Made by a program: the position numbers and the translations under genes. DNA of 64,000 nt, taken from Archilochus colubris. Its lineage: Eukaryota > Chordata > Aves > Apodiformes > Trochilidae. Positions 11,001-54,700 of this stretch are shown here, piece by piece (the first letter of the stretch is position 1; every line of letters starts with the position of its first letter). The notes below the pieces were generated by a model that saw nothing but the letters and a program-made list of their open reading frames with translations, was not told the origin of the DNA and made no database searches. The stretch lies in assembly GCA_023079485.1 (NCBI GenBank), contig CM041097.1, forward strand, positions 18,025,158 through 18,089,157, read 5' to 3'.

Positions 11001-14000
11001 CAGTGGCTGAGATTCTCATCTTGTATCCCTTATCTGAACCTGTTCTCCATCCCATTGGGATGAAAGCTTTACATTAGGCAAGACAGGAGCTGTAGTTGTA
11101 TCCCCCCATTCTGTGAGGTCCTCAGGACAGTGTTGTGAGACCCAGCTGCTGGAGAGAGGCTCTTCCTCCTCCTGCACTTTGGTGTCCAGTTCTTCTTTTC
11201 CTTTCTTACCAATGGTATTGCTGCAGGGCTTGTATTGGAGTGGGACACAGCTTCTTGCTTTGAAAGAAACCAGAAATATCTGAAGTGAGATGAAACACTC
11301 TGTCCTGGCACATCTGGGGCTTGTGGGGGGCTCTGATGTGTCAGCAGTTCCCTTCTCCTTGCTCCTCTCCCAATCCCTAGGAAGACAGTAACAATGTGGA
11401 ACCCACTGTAGTGTTTCCATATGCTTGGGGGTCTGTATGAGTCAGGGCTTTGTACAGTGTTTGAACAAGGTTGGTTTGGGTCTGTTTGTGTGAAGAAGTT
11501 TAGTTGTGGTGGGAGCACTCCCATCACTGGCTGCACAGGAAGGTTACAGATGCTTTATTCCAGGTCAGTGTTTTTTTAGCTGGTCACCTCCTGTCCAGGC
11601 TGGATTCCTCTCAACATCTGTCTATTAGCTGACAGTCCTGAAGATCTGCCTCTTCCCTCTCATTGGAGTGAAGATTCTTAGTTTGGTCCTAATGGATTTT
11701 AAAGAATTTTTAGTACTTGTTGGCATGAGTGATGTGCTTGCTTGCTTGCCTTGTAAATGTAAGGCATGTTCCTGTTTGGGTTTAATAAAGATTGTTGTTA
11801 CCTAATCTGATCAACCAGGAAAAGTGAGACAGGAGGGAAAGATGTTTGAGAGGTTGGTGGTGTACTTAAAATGGGGAGTATTCAATGTTTTTTTGCGAGG
11901 GTCTGCTGCTACACTTTGTGGGGAATCTGAGTTGGAAGCAGCTCTCCTCCTGCAGTGGAGAGGGCAGAAATCTGAACTGTGTTTTTAAGGCAACCTCCTT
12001 GCCTCAGATGTTACTGATGACTTGAGATTTAAAGCTGTGCTGGGAATTTGCAGCCCTTTGGCAGGCATTGGTTAGTTAGCAGAATGACTGCATTTGGGGC
12101 TTGTGTGCCCCTGCTGACAGCACTGATCTCCTTGCTAGGAAACAAAGTACCAGCTGTGCCTGGTCCTATTTGTACTCTTTTGGCAACATAGATGTTCATC
12201 CATTTAATTTGGAATTTTTTCTCTACACTCATCAACAGGCAACTGAAATGGCCACGTTTATTCTGACTTTGTTTTGAAAACGACAGATGCTATGTTAATG
12301 TAAAACATGGGGAAAGGGCTTTCTGGCTTTGATTTTTGTCTCATTTGTTTGTAGAGTGTTTGATATATCAGCTATTAATGCTGATGAGAGAAGCTACTTT
12401 TCTTCAGCAAGGTCTGCTCCTTTTCCCATGAAGTCAAGAAAGCTGCCACTGGAGGACTGGTGCTGTTTGTGCTTAGGCCAAGGGCACAAAACCCACGCTG
12501 TGACTCTGGAAGGAGAAGAGTTGGCACATGCATGACTCAAACACACACAGATGTGTTATGTGGTTATTACTTTTTCTTAATAATGTGACTTTTTTTCCCC
12601 AGACTGAATAATTCAAAGGAACAATGCTGTTGTGAGCCTGCCTGAAGGCGTGTAACCTTCTCTGTCCTGTGGGTCTGTGGTGTTTTGTGCTGCTTCCAGA
12701 GCAGATATTTTAACAGGATAAATACAAACCCGTCTGCCAAGTCTTGTGTGTCAAGCCTGAACCTGGCACAACTCCTCCTTTTCTCATGTCTCACCATGTT
12801 TGGGCTCTGCTAAAACAATTTTGCAGAGTGATGCTGGAGCCTTGTTCCCATTCCTTGATCTCATGAACCAGCTGTGCTTGGGGTCACTGATGGGAGCAGG
12901 GACTGTGCCACTGTGCTGCATACCAGGACCTGAGGGACCCTCTTAATGCAGGCACTGCCCTGTCCCACCCCCCAAGAGCTTCTCATGTCACCTTCTAAAA
13001 CCTGAGACCCTGCCACTGTTTGTAGTAGGAAAGCTGGCACTTAGGATGCTTAATGGGAAGGACTTCCAGGATTGGGATATGAAGGCTTTGCTGTAGGGTC
13101 TGACAGAAAATTCTTGCTGGAGAGCTTGTGTTAAAACATTATTAACCCTCTTTTCAGTGTCTGCTGCACTGTCCTTTTGGGCTTTGCCTTTAAGCTGTGT
13201 TCTGTGGCACCTTATTCCTTTGTTTCTATCTTGTTTAGCAATCCTTGGTAATGTTCTGGATGGGTCTCTTCCAGCCTCAGTTGTTCTGGAACACAGATGC
13301 ACAGGGCAAAGATTTCTGGAAAGAATAAATGAAGCAAAAACTTTTAGCCTCATGAATAAACAAGGACACAAGCAAGCTGTGTGGCTGTGTATATAGTAAA
13401 GGTCACTCTTTCCTTACTAGAGAATTCTTGATGACATTGGAATGGAAATGCTGAAAGAAAGCTCATCAGTTCATTACCAAACAATCCTGCAGTGCTTTGC
13501 CTCTGCCTTGAGTTCAGTTTGTAGAGAGAAGCCTGTGGAGTTTCTTTGAATGAGAGTTCAAATGCAGTGGAGCAGAGCTTTTTCTAGAATAACTTGGTAA
13601 AATGGGCTTTGTTTTTTTTGTTCCATTTGGCATTTGTGCTTGCTGGACCTTATGGTGCAAATGGGTTTTGTTTCTTGTGGAAATTACTTGGATGTGACCT
13701 TACTGCCTTTCTTTTGGCTGCTACCTGCAGCCCTAAGAACCAGTGAATGTTGGAAGCCTCCATTTAACTGGAACGAAGCAGAAATTTGACAAACCTTGGG
13801 TACCTCCATTTTGCAGCCTTTTGATTGACTTTTATTAAACAATTATAGCTGGATTTGCCTTTTGGGGAGTCTTTGTTTATGGCATTCTAAGCTAACAAAG
13901 CCCAGCTAAGCTGAGGGATGGATTATGGAAAATCAAAGCTAGCTCTCCTAATGGGGACAATGGAATCCCTCCTGGGCTGAGCCTCGATGTGACACCTGGG

Positions 14001-17000
14001 AGGCCTGTGCTCCAATATGATAAAGTATTTTCTTTGAGAGAAGGTCACCTAAAGTTCATTTTTACAGAGAAGTTCTTATTCTCAGTTAATGGGGCTCCCT
14101 GTTGCATGGTACTGCAGTCGCTTAACATAAAAAGGATGGATTGTCAAAGAAATTAACTTTAAAGTTCCTCTCTGGCAAACTTGACTGAAAGGACAGACCA
14201 AGTGTTCTCTCCTTGTCAGACTGAGTGGTCCATGACCCAGCCCCCCAAGCTATCATGCCTTTTTGCACTTCTCCAATTTAGAATTTGTCAGCACTTTGAT
14301 TCTGACCTCTTGTTTCTGGGCAAGGGCCATTTTATAGTAAAATTTCTTACCTGATTTCCAGAGCAAGCTGTTCAATACTTTTATGCCATCAAAACTAAGA
14401 CATCTCCCATCCTTAGGGGGGATTTTTCTAGTCCCAACAGAGCAGATCCATAACTTAACATGGAATATGATGTACTCATCATATGTGAGATGGACTGTCT
14501 TCTTTTTAGTTCTTAAGAACTACACAAAATCAAAACACACAAGCACAGACAGTATTCTTGTTTTTTCCAGTGAATTACATATGTAATTTCCTGCAGATGT
14601 AATTGATCCCTGGTTAGAGATGGCCAAGACTCAACTGAGAGGATTATTCTGGGGCCCCTTTCTGACTTGGCTGATTCATTTTCCTCAGAAAGAAACATGG
14701 AAGTGTAGGGTGTGAGAAGTGTGTGACCTAAGGCCAATGTCATCTGCTGGGAGAAAAAAGTATCAGCTGTTTGGGCTTGCTTGACCTTCATTTTATTTAT
14801 GTGAGATGGTTGCAGAAGATATTGGAGTGTATTAGCATGATGTTTTTACAAATTAAAATACTTAATTGGAGCATTATTGCCAGGTCCTGATTGTCCTTAA
14901 TAACTGAATTGGTTAAGCCTCCTCTAAGGAACATTCTGTGTCTCAGATGACAGTTTTTTCATAGGAAACTGGTAGAACTTCATTCCCATTTTGGACCTCA
15001 TCAGTGAAGAGTGTTGCAGTTCTGCTCTTTCTAGCCATGATGCTGAGGCACCAATTAAGGCAACAAAACCTGGATGAAACTTTTAATTCCCAGTATTCAA
15101 AACTGGCAGATGGAATCTAGTAGACATGTAGCTTTTCAATCGATTTTTCTTTTCTATCTAGTTTTCACAGAAGGCAATTACATCTTTTTTTTGCTACAGA
15201 ATGAGGATGTTTCCAATGTTTTGGGCACTTTAGGATTCCAGTGAAGAAGGTTTAGGACCCAGCTGAGAAGAGCTGACACAAGAACCCTTCTGAGCAGTAC
15301 ATGCTAACTTAGGTTTCATGCTCAGCTCTACAACAGAAATAGTTGCATAATTATTTTGCAGTGTGAGCTCTGACATTGCAAAGTGGAGCTTCTGGAGTGG
15401 TACAGCTTGGAGTGGCCCTATGTTAGCAGGGCTTGCAGGATGATTAATTTTTCTTTTAAGCAGTGACCATTAGAAATAGTCATGGCTCACCATGTGGGAG
15501 GTGTAGTGAGCAGTGGAAAATCAATTTCTGCTTCAATCTCCCAAAAGGGCACGTTTGCATCTGAACAGAGAATGCATCTTCATAAACCCTGTGTAGCTGA
15601 GAAGCTGTACTTGTGCAGGAAAGCCACTGCTCTTCTGATCTGCTCTGATTGGAAGCTCCCAGAAACTTCTGATGGAGAAATGAAGCTGCTGGGATGAAAC
15701 CCAAGCAGAGTCTTTACTATTTTGTCACATTAAAGAATTACATTCAATAAAAGCAAGATTCTTGGGATGGAGGTGCAGCATCTGCTGTAACTCTTTGTCT
15801 TTTCTTTTTTGGGTTTTCTCTCCAATTAGTTTGTGTTCCAATAAATCCTTAATACAATGCTTGAAAAACAATTGAAAGATAAAACAAAAAGGAGTTTAAC
15901 TTGCTTATGGCTTGCTTTGTGTGGCTTCCAGGCATCTGAGCAATTTTGCTAACAAGTATCCTGTAACCTATTTCCAAAGGCCACTAGCAGATAATTATAT
16001 TTGGTTAATTTACATACTTTGGGTTTATAATCCTAATTAGTTCTTCAACCAGTAGTCCCTAGGCAATATGCAGTCTTACCTCATTTTATTTGCCATCCCT
16101 AATGTGCAAGTTCTCTTCTAATTTACAAAAAAATGCTGTTAGGTTTGGTTCAGGGCTTTCCCATTTCAGTGCACATCTAAACTGGGTGATTCCACGCTGA
16201 TTTAAACCCTATTTGCAAACAAGTACTTTACATTTTTATAGACCTTGTGGCTGGGAGCTGTTCAGCAATTTAGGGAGACTGACCCCAGTTTGACACTGAG
16301 CCCATTTTATTGCAAAGAACCAGGCCAAGTTCTCCACCACCATTTATCCAGGGTGTCCTCTTTACATCTCTGGGGCTCTGCAGGGACACAGGATGGGGTC
16401 TGAGGTGTTGGTCTGGAACTCTGTGCTGCTGCTGCCATGGCAAAAGCAAAGATGGGATGTGGGGCAGTGGGAATGAGGAACAGCTCCATGAGAGCCTCTG
16501 GGGAGCTGCCCAAACTGGAAGAGCTTCCAGTAAAACCATTCAGGCTGCTTGGCAAGTCCTGCTTCTCCCTTTGTGTGTTCAGGATCTCTCCCCATGTATG
16601 TGTTATTCTGGGATCAGTTATCACCCAGCCTTGTGATTACACTCAGTAAAGTGCCTGAGGAGGATGGGAACCAAGATTTGTACTTCCAAAGAAGCAACAC
16701 TCCCTGTAGCTCCTTCCAAGTTTAAATGAACTTGAAAAAAACCCTGGGAAGGAACACACCTCCCAGTGCTGATCCCTGCAGGAGGCTGAGTCACTGGGGT
16801 TGGTGCTGGATCAGCATCTTGCTTTGGGCCAGGACCTCGTGCCCAGCATGTGAGGATGGTTCTGGAGCTCTGTGCAGCAGGTGGAGAGCATTGGCTTGCA
16901 GGGAAAGCCTGTGGTGAGGCAGGAGACACAGCCTCTACTGAGGCATGGAGAATTTGGGCATGAGATGTCCTGCACAACTAGAACAATTTCAGTTGTCATT

Positions 17001-18936
17001 TTTAAGCTCTGGAGTGTGCACTCTAGTGCAATTTTTAGAAAAGCTGCTGGATGAAATACTTTCTCTTGGGCACCAGAGGCTGCCCTCCAGCCCGAGTCAT
17101 TTCACTGGGTCAGGTTAGGAGGAATAATATGGAAACTTCAAATGCTTCCTTGGAAGCAGTAAAGTGGACAGAATCTCTGTTTTCAACACTGAGTAGTTTG
17201 CTAAGTCAGGGTGTGATAACTGAGAAAGCAAAAGGCAACTCTGCAATTTGTAAGGCTTTTGGCCAGTTTTCATGGAATCTGGGAACTGATGCTACTGGAC
17301 AATCACCTCTCTCCTTTAGTATTATGGTTTATTAACTGACCCAAATGACAACAAATGCTTAGTGAGGAAAAACTCAAAGGTGTGAGAATAATTATTGGCC
17401 AATAATTTTATTTCAACATCTTAAAGAAGGTAAACTTTCATACTGATGATGTTTTGATGTCATTTCTACACATCACACTGAATTCCCCAATACCTTTCTG
17501 CTGTTACACACATGCATACAATGCTCAGCATTTATAACTGATGCCAAAAGGAACCATTTCCTGTGCAGTTATTCCAAAGGAGCCTATTTTTGAGGAACAC
17601 TTTGATAGTTCTTCCTTATTAGAACATTTCAATTCTTACTCTTGTATTTCCAGGTAGACTAAAGATGGCAGAATTGGCTTTTTGTGTCTGGTTTAAGGAC
17701 TGAGATTCCCCACTAATCACAGCTCTGCCTGTGCATCTGAATTTCTGAGCTTTAGGAGAGGCAATATTTTGTTAGGGCTCTCACACCTGCAGCTGGGATG
17801 AACACAGCATGAACCCAAATTAAAGCAAATTTGAGATGAAGATAGCAGGTGTCTTATTTTGACAGTGAAGTAGTGTCTTGTGAAAATAACACTTTTCTTC
17901 CCCTGCTTTCTCCATGGTGATGACAATGTTTCACCTCACATGAGGTGAAATCCTGGCTTAAGTCAATTTAAAAAAAAGTCTTTCATAGACTACAGTAGAA
18001 CAAGTATTCTATCCCAAAGGAAAATATTGTTGGAAGATAAATTTACAGAGTTATTGATAGGAGTGCCAGATTTCAAGGGGCAGTGCCTATTTACATGGGG
18101 TGAAAATGCATTTTTGAGTATGGAAGAGTTGGATGTGGAATATGGTAGACATTTGTTCAGTGATATTTCAGTGGTACTTCACAAAGGGAGGACAAAATCC
18201 CCCAAACAAAGACATTATTTTCAGAATAGGCACTGAGAAGCTGTTAATTTCTGCCTTTCCATTATTTCACTTCTATAAATTGTTTTGATCTGTAGATTTA
18301 TGATGGAAGAGTTCAGAGCAGCAATCTGGAGGAGTTTGGGAGCAAGATTTTTTGTGGTGGCAGGAGAAAAGAAAGAGGGGACTGAGAATCTGGGAGTTGT
18401 TTGTAATGAGGGTACTTTACTTCCTCCAGCAAACCTTCCCAATTTATATCTGAATTCCTAAGTAGAGCTAAAACAATGAGCAAAGGAGTGAGATCTGTGA
18501 CATTTAGTTTTTGTCTTTTTCCCTATTTCAATTTATATATTTATTTGCTTAATCTGTAGGTTTTAATCTATATATTGGATGGTTTTAATGCAAACCCACG
18601 TTGTAGTTTGTACATACCACTAAGAAACCCCAAACCAAAGCTAAACAGAAGAGCACAAGCCCTGTTTCTCTCTCACAGGTCATCTTAGATGTCTTATAAG
18701 TTGAATTTATGCATTGTTTTATTCTTAATATTTTTACTTCCATCTTGCCCTCAAGAAAATCTCAACCTAAATTTCCCCCAAAGTCAGGAGGCAGATTTTC
18801 CCATTAGGTTTGACTCTTGTGGGCTGTCCAGGAATCCCTGCAGCACAGGACCCACGCTCAAAGAAAGAATATTCTACGTGGTGAAACCAGAGGGGAGTCA
18901 AAAGAATTTAAAATAGTTTGAAATATAAAACAATAA

Positions 18937-18942
18937 TTTATT
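18937..18942 (-). terminator. PDZRN3: Poly(A) signal AATAAA for PDZRN3
   Basis: A canonical hexamer on the minus strand (tttatt on the plus strand), followed by U-rich sequence downstream. It is the first canonical AATAAA after the stop codon; an ATTAAA variant at 19465-19460 is a weaker candidate. Cleavage is expected about 10-30 nt downstream, near 18910-18927. Confidence 0.6.
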
Positions 18943-19697
18943 TTACTTCATTTTACTTGTTAACGTTTATAGCTAATGATGATTTCATGAAACTGCTTTT
19001 ATAATTCAATACATTTAAACCTATAAAGCAAACAGTTACTACCGTGGGCTTTTCAAATTCTGCAAACTTTTATATCAACAAATCAGCTGTACATGCACAT
19101 TTTTTCAATAGGTTGCAACATTTGCAAACATGCTTTAAAATCATTTAAAGCTGCAGGATAGTGTACTTGGCTTCAGGCTTTTCAGATGAACCCTTATATA
19201 CTTTCTTCAGAAACCTTAAAAAGAAAAATGTTTAAATGTTGATTGTAAGTCTAAAAACTGCTGTTTGATAAATGTTAAATATTACAAGAGAATGACTCTA
19301 CTTCTGAGTTCAAACCTTGAGCTAAATATCGATAAACAGCACTTTGTGTAGAAGTGAACAACAGCAAAATAATATCACAAAAAAATACATATGTGCAGTT
19401 GCTCTTGTGGGGTTTTTGCATTTTTTTTTTCTTTTAGGTAAGGAAAAGCATGGGTACCTTTTAATATGAATATAGTTTAAGCAAATTACCTGTGTAAGTA
19501 TGGTTAATACATTTCTGATATTTAAACACTTCATGTAAAAGGTAAGAAGTAAAAAAGTACAATCAGTATTCCAAAAAGCACTGCTGGTATTGCCTCTGAA
19601 GGAGATGGGAAAGCTTCCTCTCCACTTCAGGGTGGAGATCCCGGCACCCACAGTTGTAGAGTTCAGTATTTGAACTATAAACTTGATGACTGTATCT

Positions 19698-19705
19698 TAT
19701 ATACA
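19698..19705 (-). promoter_or_regulatory. Candidate Pumilio element 2 (TGTATATA) in 3' UTR
   Basis: This is a second exact UGUANAUA match on the mRNA strand, about 60 nt after the first. Paired sites near a stop codon strengthen the case slightly; an AU-rich UTR also produces them by chance. Confidence 0.4.
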
Positions 19706-19758
19706 AAAATCTTGCCACATTGAACGAGGCATTGATTTCTACCTCAATGGTAGTGTTT

Positions 19759-19766
19759 TATGTACA
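19759..19766 (-). promoter_or_regulatory. Candidate Pumilio element 1 (TGTACATA) in 3' UTR
   Basis: This is an exact match to UGUANAUA on the mRNA strand, 17 nt after the PDZRN3 stop codon. Binding by PUM1/PUM2 is inferred from the consensus only. Confidence 0.45.
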
Positions 19767-19783
19767 TAATTTAGCAAGGGTGA

Positions 19784-50016
<30,233 letters not shown>

Positions 50017-50250
50017 CTTGAAACAAGCAGCAGAAAGAATCTTCCTCCCTCAGCAGAGCAGCCCCAGCAGTCAGTGTCACCAAGCAGGCATCGTGGGGAT
50101 CCTCGGAAGCCCTGGGTGAGGAGCAGCTCGGGGTGGGGAGGGTGTGAGGGTGCTGAGGGTGCTTTGGAGCTGCCGTGCTGGGTCCCTCCCTGCTCTGCTC
50201 CTTCCCTGGCAGCGCTCGGCGCTCCCTCTGCCGCACCGGGAGCCGGTGCA
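50017..50250 (-). other. PDZRN3: 5' UTR of the short PDZRN3 transcript and GC-richer promoter-proximal DNA
   Basis: The sequence between the start codon and the TATA element is richer in G+C and CpG than its surroundings, most clearly at 50090-50250. If transcription begins about 30 nt downstream of the TATA box, the 5' UTR is about 210 nt with its 5' end near 50225. The in-frame TGA at 50052-50050 shows the coding sequence cannot extend upstream. Longer reading frames here are in other phases. Confidence 0.5.
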
Positions 50251-50254
50251 CACG

Positions 50255-50262
50255 CTATATAG
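50255..50262 (-). promoter_or_regulatory. PDZRN3: TATA box (CTATATAG) of the internal PDZRN3 promoter
   Basis: CTATATAG reads the same on both strands and sits about 240 nt upstream of the alternative start codon, at the edge of the GC-richer segment. Position, surrounding composition and the downstream alternative exon fit a TATA promoter driving minus-strand transcription. No transcript evidence is available here. Confidence 0.55.
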
Positions 50263-50462
50263 TGCTGCTCATGCATATTAATCAGCACTCATTGACTATT
50301 CATAACAGAGAGTGATACAGAAGCTGTAATTGCCAGCTATGACAGCTGAAATTTCTCTAATTAACAGGCGAGTGTTTCGGTAGCAGGCATAATAAAAGAC
50401 AGTAACAATTCTGTAAACCGTTTTGTAGCAATTACAAATAAACATGACTACGTTTTGCTACG
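50263..50462 (-). promoter_or_regulatory. Upstream promoter region with homeodomain/POU-like and E-box motifs
   Basis: Immediately upstream of the TATA box (higher coordinates). It contains ATGCATATTAAT (50271-50282, POU/homeodomain-like), a CAGCTG E-box (50343-50348) and several TAATTA-type homeodomain cores, in low-complexity-free sequence that looks constrained. An E-box would fit the known role of PDZRN3 in muscle differentiation, but that link is inference. Confidence 0.4.
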
Positions 50463-51772
50463 GTCCCCCAGGATAATTCTTAACATACTTAAGCAGACTA
50501 CAAGTACTGTTAAAATGTAAGTCACAATGAAATGATTGTAGTGGCACAAAAGCTGCATGTGCTGAGCAGCATTTGGGGTTTTTTGCTCATACTGTGGTGG
50601 TATCTGAGAGCCCCAGCTTTCTAGCAGATGACTGAACTGAGGATTTAACAAGCACAACACCAAAAGGCCATCTCTATCCTTGAAAGCCTATGGGCAGCCT
50701 TAGGACTTGGCAACAAAGCAGAAGAGATCTTTGGGAATGCTTGCAGAACTAGGAAAAAAATAATCAAAAAAGAGTGGCTTGGATTAGTATTTATAAAATG
50801 GCTTTAGATTAATATTTATAGTAACTGAAAAATGGCCTCTGTGCTATGGACTTGTATTTGAAGAGTGTAAATGACTGCTTCACGTAGTGTTATATTTAAA
50901 AATAAAACTTTATTGTATTATAAAAAAGATATACAATAGAAGAAGAATGTCATTTATGACTATTCAGTATTGGAGATCCACACTGAACCTGTGCCATGGA
51001 TGTAAATGATAAAACATCAGTGAACTGCCCGCTGACCTGGAAAAATACTCATAAATCATAAGCTCTATGGATATTTTCCAGTCTACAGGGAGCACTACCT
51101 TGTGTTATGGGTTTGAATCGACCCTGTTGTTTTCAACAGTGCACATTTTAATAAACCTGATCTCCTCTGACTACTTTCTATATGCTTAGCAGGTTTCTGT
51201 GGGTGACAATAGAAATGTTGAGCAAGGACCATCTGCAGCTTTTCTGGCCAAGCTTTCTATCTAGGTGTGCTGTAGCATATCCAGCTATTGTTACAGTTCA
51301 CACTGACTCTGGAATGCCTGTGTTAAGTACTAAAATTTTACTAAATAGAGACTGTGACAAGAATGGGTCACTTAGCTCAGCTGTGTTGTGGTAGCAAAAG
51401 CTACCAGCCTACAGAAAAGAAAGAGAGGAGACCTCTCAAATCATTGCCAACCATCTGAGAGCAGGTAGGGCCTCCAGCCCAGTGTTGTGTCTGATATTTC
51501 CCTGATAAAAAGACAACTGCTGCTGATGGTGATAGAACTTGAAAGGTTGGAGCAAGACAGAGGTAGCCTGGATCTTACAGCTGGCTCTCTAGGCTGAAGA
51601 GTGATTCAGGCTGTTCTGATGGTATCTGCTTCTATCCAACCACACACTCATGGCTTTTCCAAAGTTGGTTGGCAGCCAGAGGCTGTCAATCTCCAACAAC
51701 TGGAAAGTTCTGGCATGAGAGGACTAGTGTTCCCTAAAAGCAGAAAAGATGATGATGATAAGTGAATTAAGT

Positions 51773-51798
51773 AAAAAAATAAAAAAAAAAAGAAAAAA
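51773..51798. repeat. A-rich run
   Basis: An interrupted poly(A) stretch on the plus strand. Nothing attached to it was recognised as a retroelement. Confidence 0.75.
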
Positions 51799-54700
51799 GG
51801 ATCCCAATGAAATAGTTAAAAAGTCTGTGGGTTTGATTAGATAATTTCTGGTTATGTAATTTGATCAAGCAACTTAAGGTAAAATATTAAAAAATGTTGC
51901 CTATAGTTCTTTTTTCCCTCTACACATTTAAGATTCTTACAGACTAGATGCTATTTTAAATGTTGTAGTTCAGTTCAGGTGGCTGGCTTCAGTCAGGAAT
52001 TTATTTTATATACAGTATGCAGCTGGATCTGATGAGAAATAAAACAGAACCATGCAGGATATTTCATTTCCAGTTTCAACGGAAATGCACCTACTTATTG
52101 CTTTCCTTTACTTACATGATAAGACTACATCAGATATTATTACATCTGATTCAAAAAAGATAATCCCTAAATCAGGCCAGCAGGGTAAGTCCAGGAGACG
52201 ACTTTTTTTTGATGTAAGAGTAGAGCAATCCCATAAATCTGATGTTTCAGATTCTTCAGCTAACAAAGCCTGAGCAGCACACAGCATTGCTTAATGCTGC
52301 AGTTGGCTTTGTTGCACTGTTGCTCTGGTAAATAAGCTGCCCTGACAGTCAGGCTGGTGCTTAGCTCAGCAGAGATGGTTTCTATTATTGCAATCTAATT
52401 TCTTTTTCTCTATTCATCTCCTAGGCAGAAAAGGTGGCTCTGCCTCAGGTTAATCCAGACTGGTTGTTACAGTACTTTGCCAAACTTTCAACACTTGGGC
52501 TGCAAACTTGTGTTCTGGGCATTGTCCAAGACTGGTTTTTGGTTTTAATGGTACATTTATTTCAGCCTAAGTGTTTTAGTAATTTCTAAGAGTAAGGTTA
52601 CAGAAAAAAAAAGTATGCTGGTTGTCCATGTAAAGAAATTCTGGAAATGTTTCCTTTGAGGTTTTAGTACCAAGATAACTTGAAACAAGAATTTGAAGTT
52701 TGGCATGGGGATGGTTTGCATGGTCTGGGTAAAAACTGCTGAATTTGGTCAGCTCTTGAGCTTTGTGATTTGCATGTTCTGAGTACAAAACTGCTACAAG
52801 TTTTTAGCTTAACTCTTACAATTCTTCCACCAACAAGGTTGGTGGGACCATACCAGAAGGTCTGCCCAGTGCTGCAGTTCTGTTCCCTAATTGCTCTTCT
52901 TGAGGTTGGAGGCCTTGATATCAAGAACAATGAGATCATCTTGGTGCTCCCTGGGCTGGGTAGATGTTAACTGTGTTAACACTTGCTTGTTAACATCCCT
53001 ACACAGGGCAGCCCTGCTCAAGGTGTGCTGAACATGGAGGAGATAAACTGTTTTCCTTTGGTTTGTCCAGAGAAGGCAGCTCCTCAGGGATCTCTCATCT
53101 GCCTCCGTGGCATCTCCTGTGTGGTCCTGCCAGTGTGCCACAGATAATGAGCTTAACAAAACATCCCCAGAGTGGATGGCTTATATCATGTGTAAGGGGA
53201 ATATTGCAGTGGTCCCAGTTGAACCTGAGCAATCCAGGCTGAATGGGAAGTCAGTGAGCCAGATGACAGGGAACAATAGTAAACAGCCTTGGAATACACC
53301 AGGTGCCAGCAAGAGCTTTCATTAGCATTTATCTAGATTACTTACTCCCTGACTGATTACATGTGACCAAACCTGCAAAATCCCTTTTACCAAGATCCCT
53401 GGCTGTAACTATCAGATGTTTGCTTTTGTGTCCAAAAGTTCATTCCCAAGGAACAGAAGCAGCCAGACTCCATGGGCCACCAGGTAGGGCTGGGGGCTGC
53501 TCTGGGCAGCTGGATGTCCTGGACAGACTAGGGCTGATGGCAAGGTCCACAAGCTGGTTTTGCTTTTTGTGTTGTCTTAGTTGCAATCTCTCAGCCTGTA
53601 ACTACAAGCCCAGTATAAATTTACCTACTTAAATGTTTATTTGAAGATGAAGCCTGAAGTCAGGTGTTGGCAGGTAAGGGGAATCCACAGGAGAGCAATG
53701 CACTTGAGATGTCCTGCCTGTCTGCACGGGATGGTGAATCAGAATAAAGAGGGAAATCAAGCACTCACGAGGGACCTGCACCCTGGAGGGCACCATTATT
53801 AGGGAACTCAGAGGCTAAAAAGCACTCTGTGCCAGCTTTTCAAGGGTGAGGACTCATGCTGCCAAGTGCTGGCTCTCAGACAGCAGTTCCCACCAGCAAG
53901 AATAAACTCATGTCCTTTGTGTGAGGAGCAGATGGCACATAGCTACCTCCCAGAGCTGGGCAAACACCAAAGGGCTGCGCTCAGTTCTGGGAGTTCCTGC
54001 TGTCTGAGTGGCTGACTGCAATATTAGTAACACTTTGGCATTGTTTCATTTGTTTCTTTAAATGCAAGTTGGCTTCCCCAGCATTTCCTGGGAACTACTT
54101 AGCATTGTATTGTTGTACATCTACTTAGCAAGTTCTGTTTAAACAAATGATTCCTATTTAAGCTGTGTGATTAGGGAAATGTTTGCTTCCTGTATCAATA
54201 CTTTAATTACTTTTCTCATTTTTACAAATATTTAAGACTTGAGAGAAACGAGGGGTAGGCAAGAGAACAGCTGTGACTTTATAAATAATTCTCTCATTTG
54301 TGTGCTATATAAACAGAAGTCAGGAAACTGTACAGGTTATGGTTACATATAGAACAGTGTGAAAGATAACTGCTACATAACTGTACTTTAAAGAAACTAT
54401 CTGGAATTTTTCAAAGTGGGTTCGGGTGCTTTTTAATTATAGCCATCAGGTTACCTCGATTACAGCTTGAGTGCCCTGTTGAGAATGTGTCCAGGTTGAG
54501 TTCTGTCTCCCTGTGTTTATCTGCAAATCATCAGGATTACAATCCACTGATAGCTGTGAAGTGCTGGATTCTTAATAATAAATTTAATTAGCACGACTCT
54601 ATTTTAAAAATAACTTTCTAAAATGTCCTTTGAATATGTGAAAGCAAACCAGGACCTTCTGTGGCATTATGCAGGCACAGTTAAATACATACTCTAAATA

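Larger units (their letters stand above)
2793..18900. other. Intergenic region 3' of PDZRN3, no gene recognised
   Basis: Sixteen kilobases of mostly AT-rich, single-copy-looking sequence. It contains A/C-rich strings (3678-3724 and 7738-7768), a CAA/CAG/AAT-type microsatellite (7697-7730) and a T18 run (7997-8014). The longest reading frames (5651-5142 and 11536-11069, both minus) lack any family motif, overlap frames on the other strand and have no splice context that I could support. A block around 9400-9720 has the homeodomain-motif-rich look of a conserved noncoding element. No tRNA or rRNA was seen. Confidence 0.5.
18920..19783 (-). other. PDZRN3: PDZRN3 3' untranslated region (approximate)
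   Basis: An AU-rich region of about 0.86 kb between the stop codon and the first good poly(A) signal on the transcribed strand. It lacks long reading frames on the minus strand apart from a chance one (19651-19322). Two matches to the Pumilio site UGUANAUA lie within 100 nt of the stop. The end is inferred from the AATAAA at 18942-18937; longer alternative 3' ends cannot be excluded. Confidence 0.6.

Noticed and set aside
11069..11536. 155-codon minus-strand frame
   Set aside because: No recognisable domain, and it overlaps another frame of similar length (11016-11420) on the same strand; chance is the simpler reading.
16270..17054. Cluster of overlapping frames on both strands
   Set aside because: Locally higher GC lowers the stop frequency. 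None of the products shows a domain, and no splice sites or poly(A) arrangement supports a gene.
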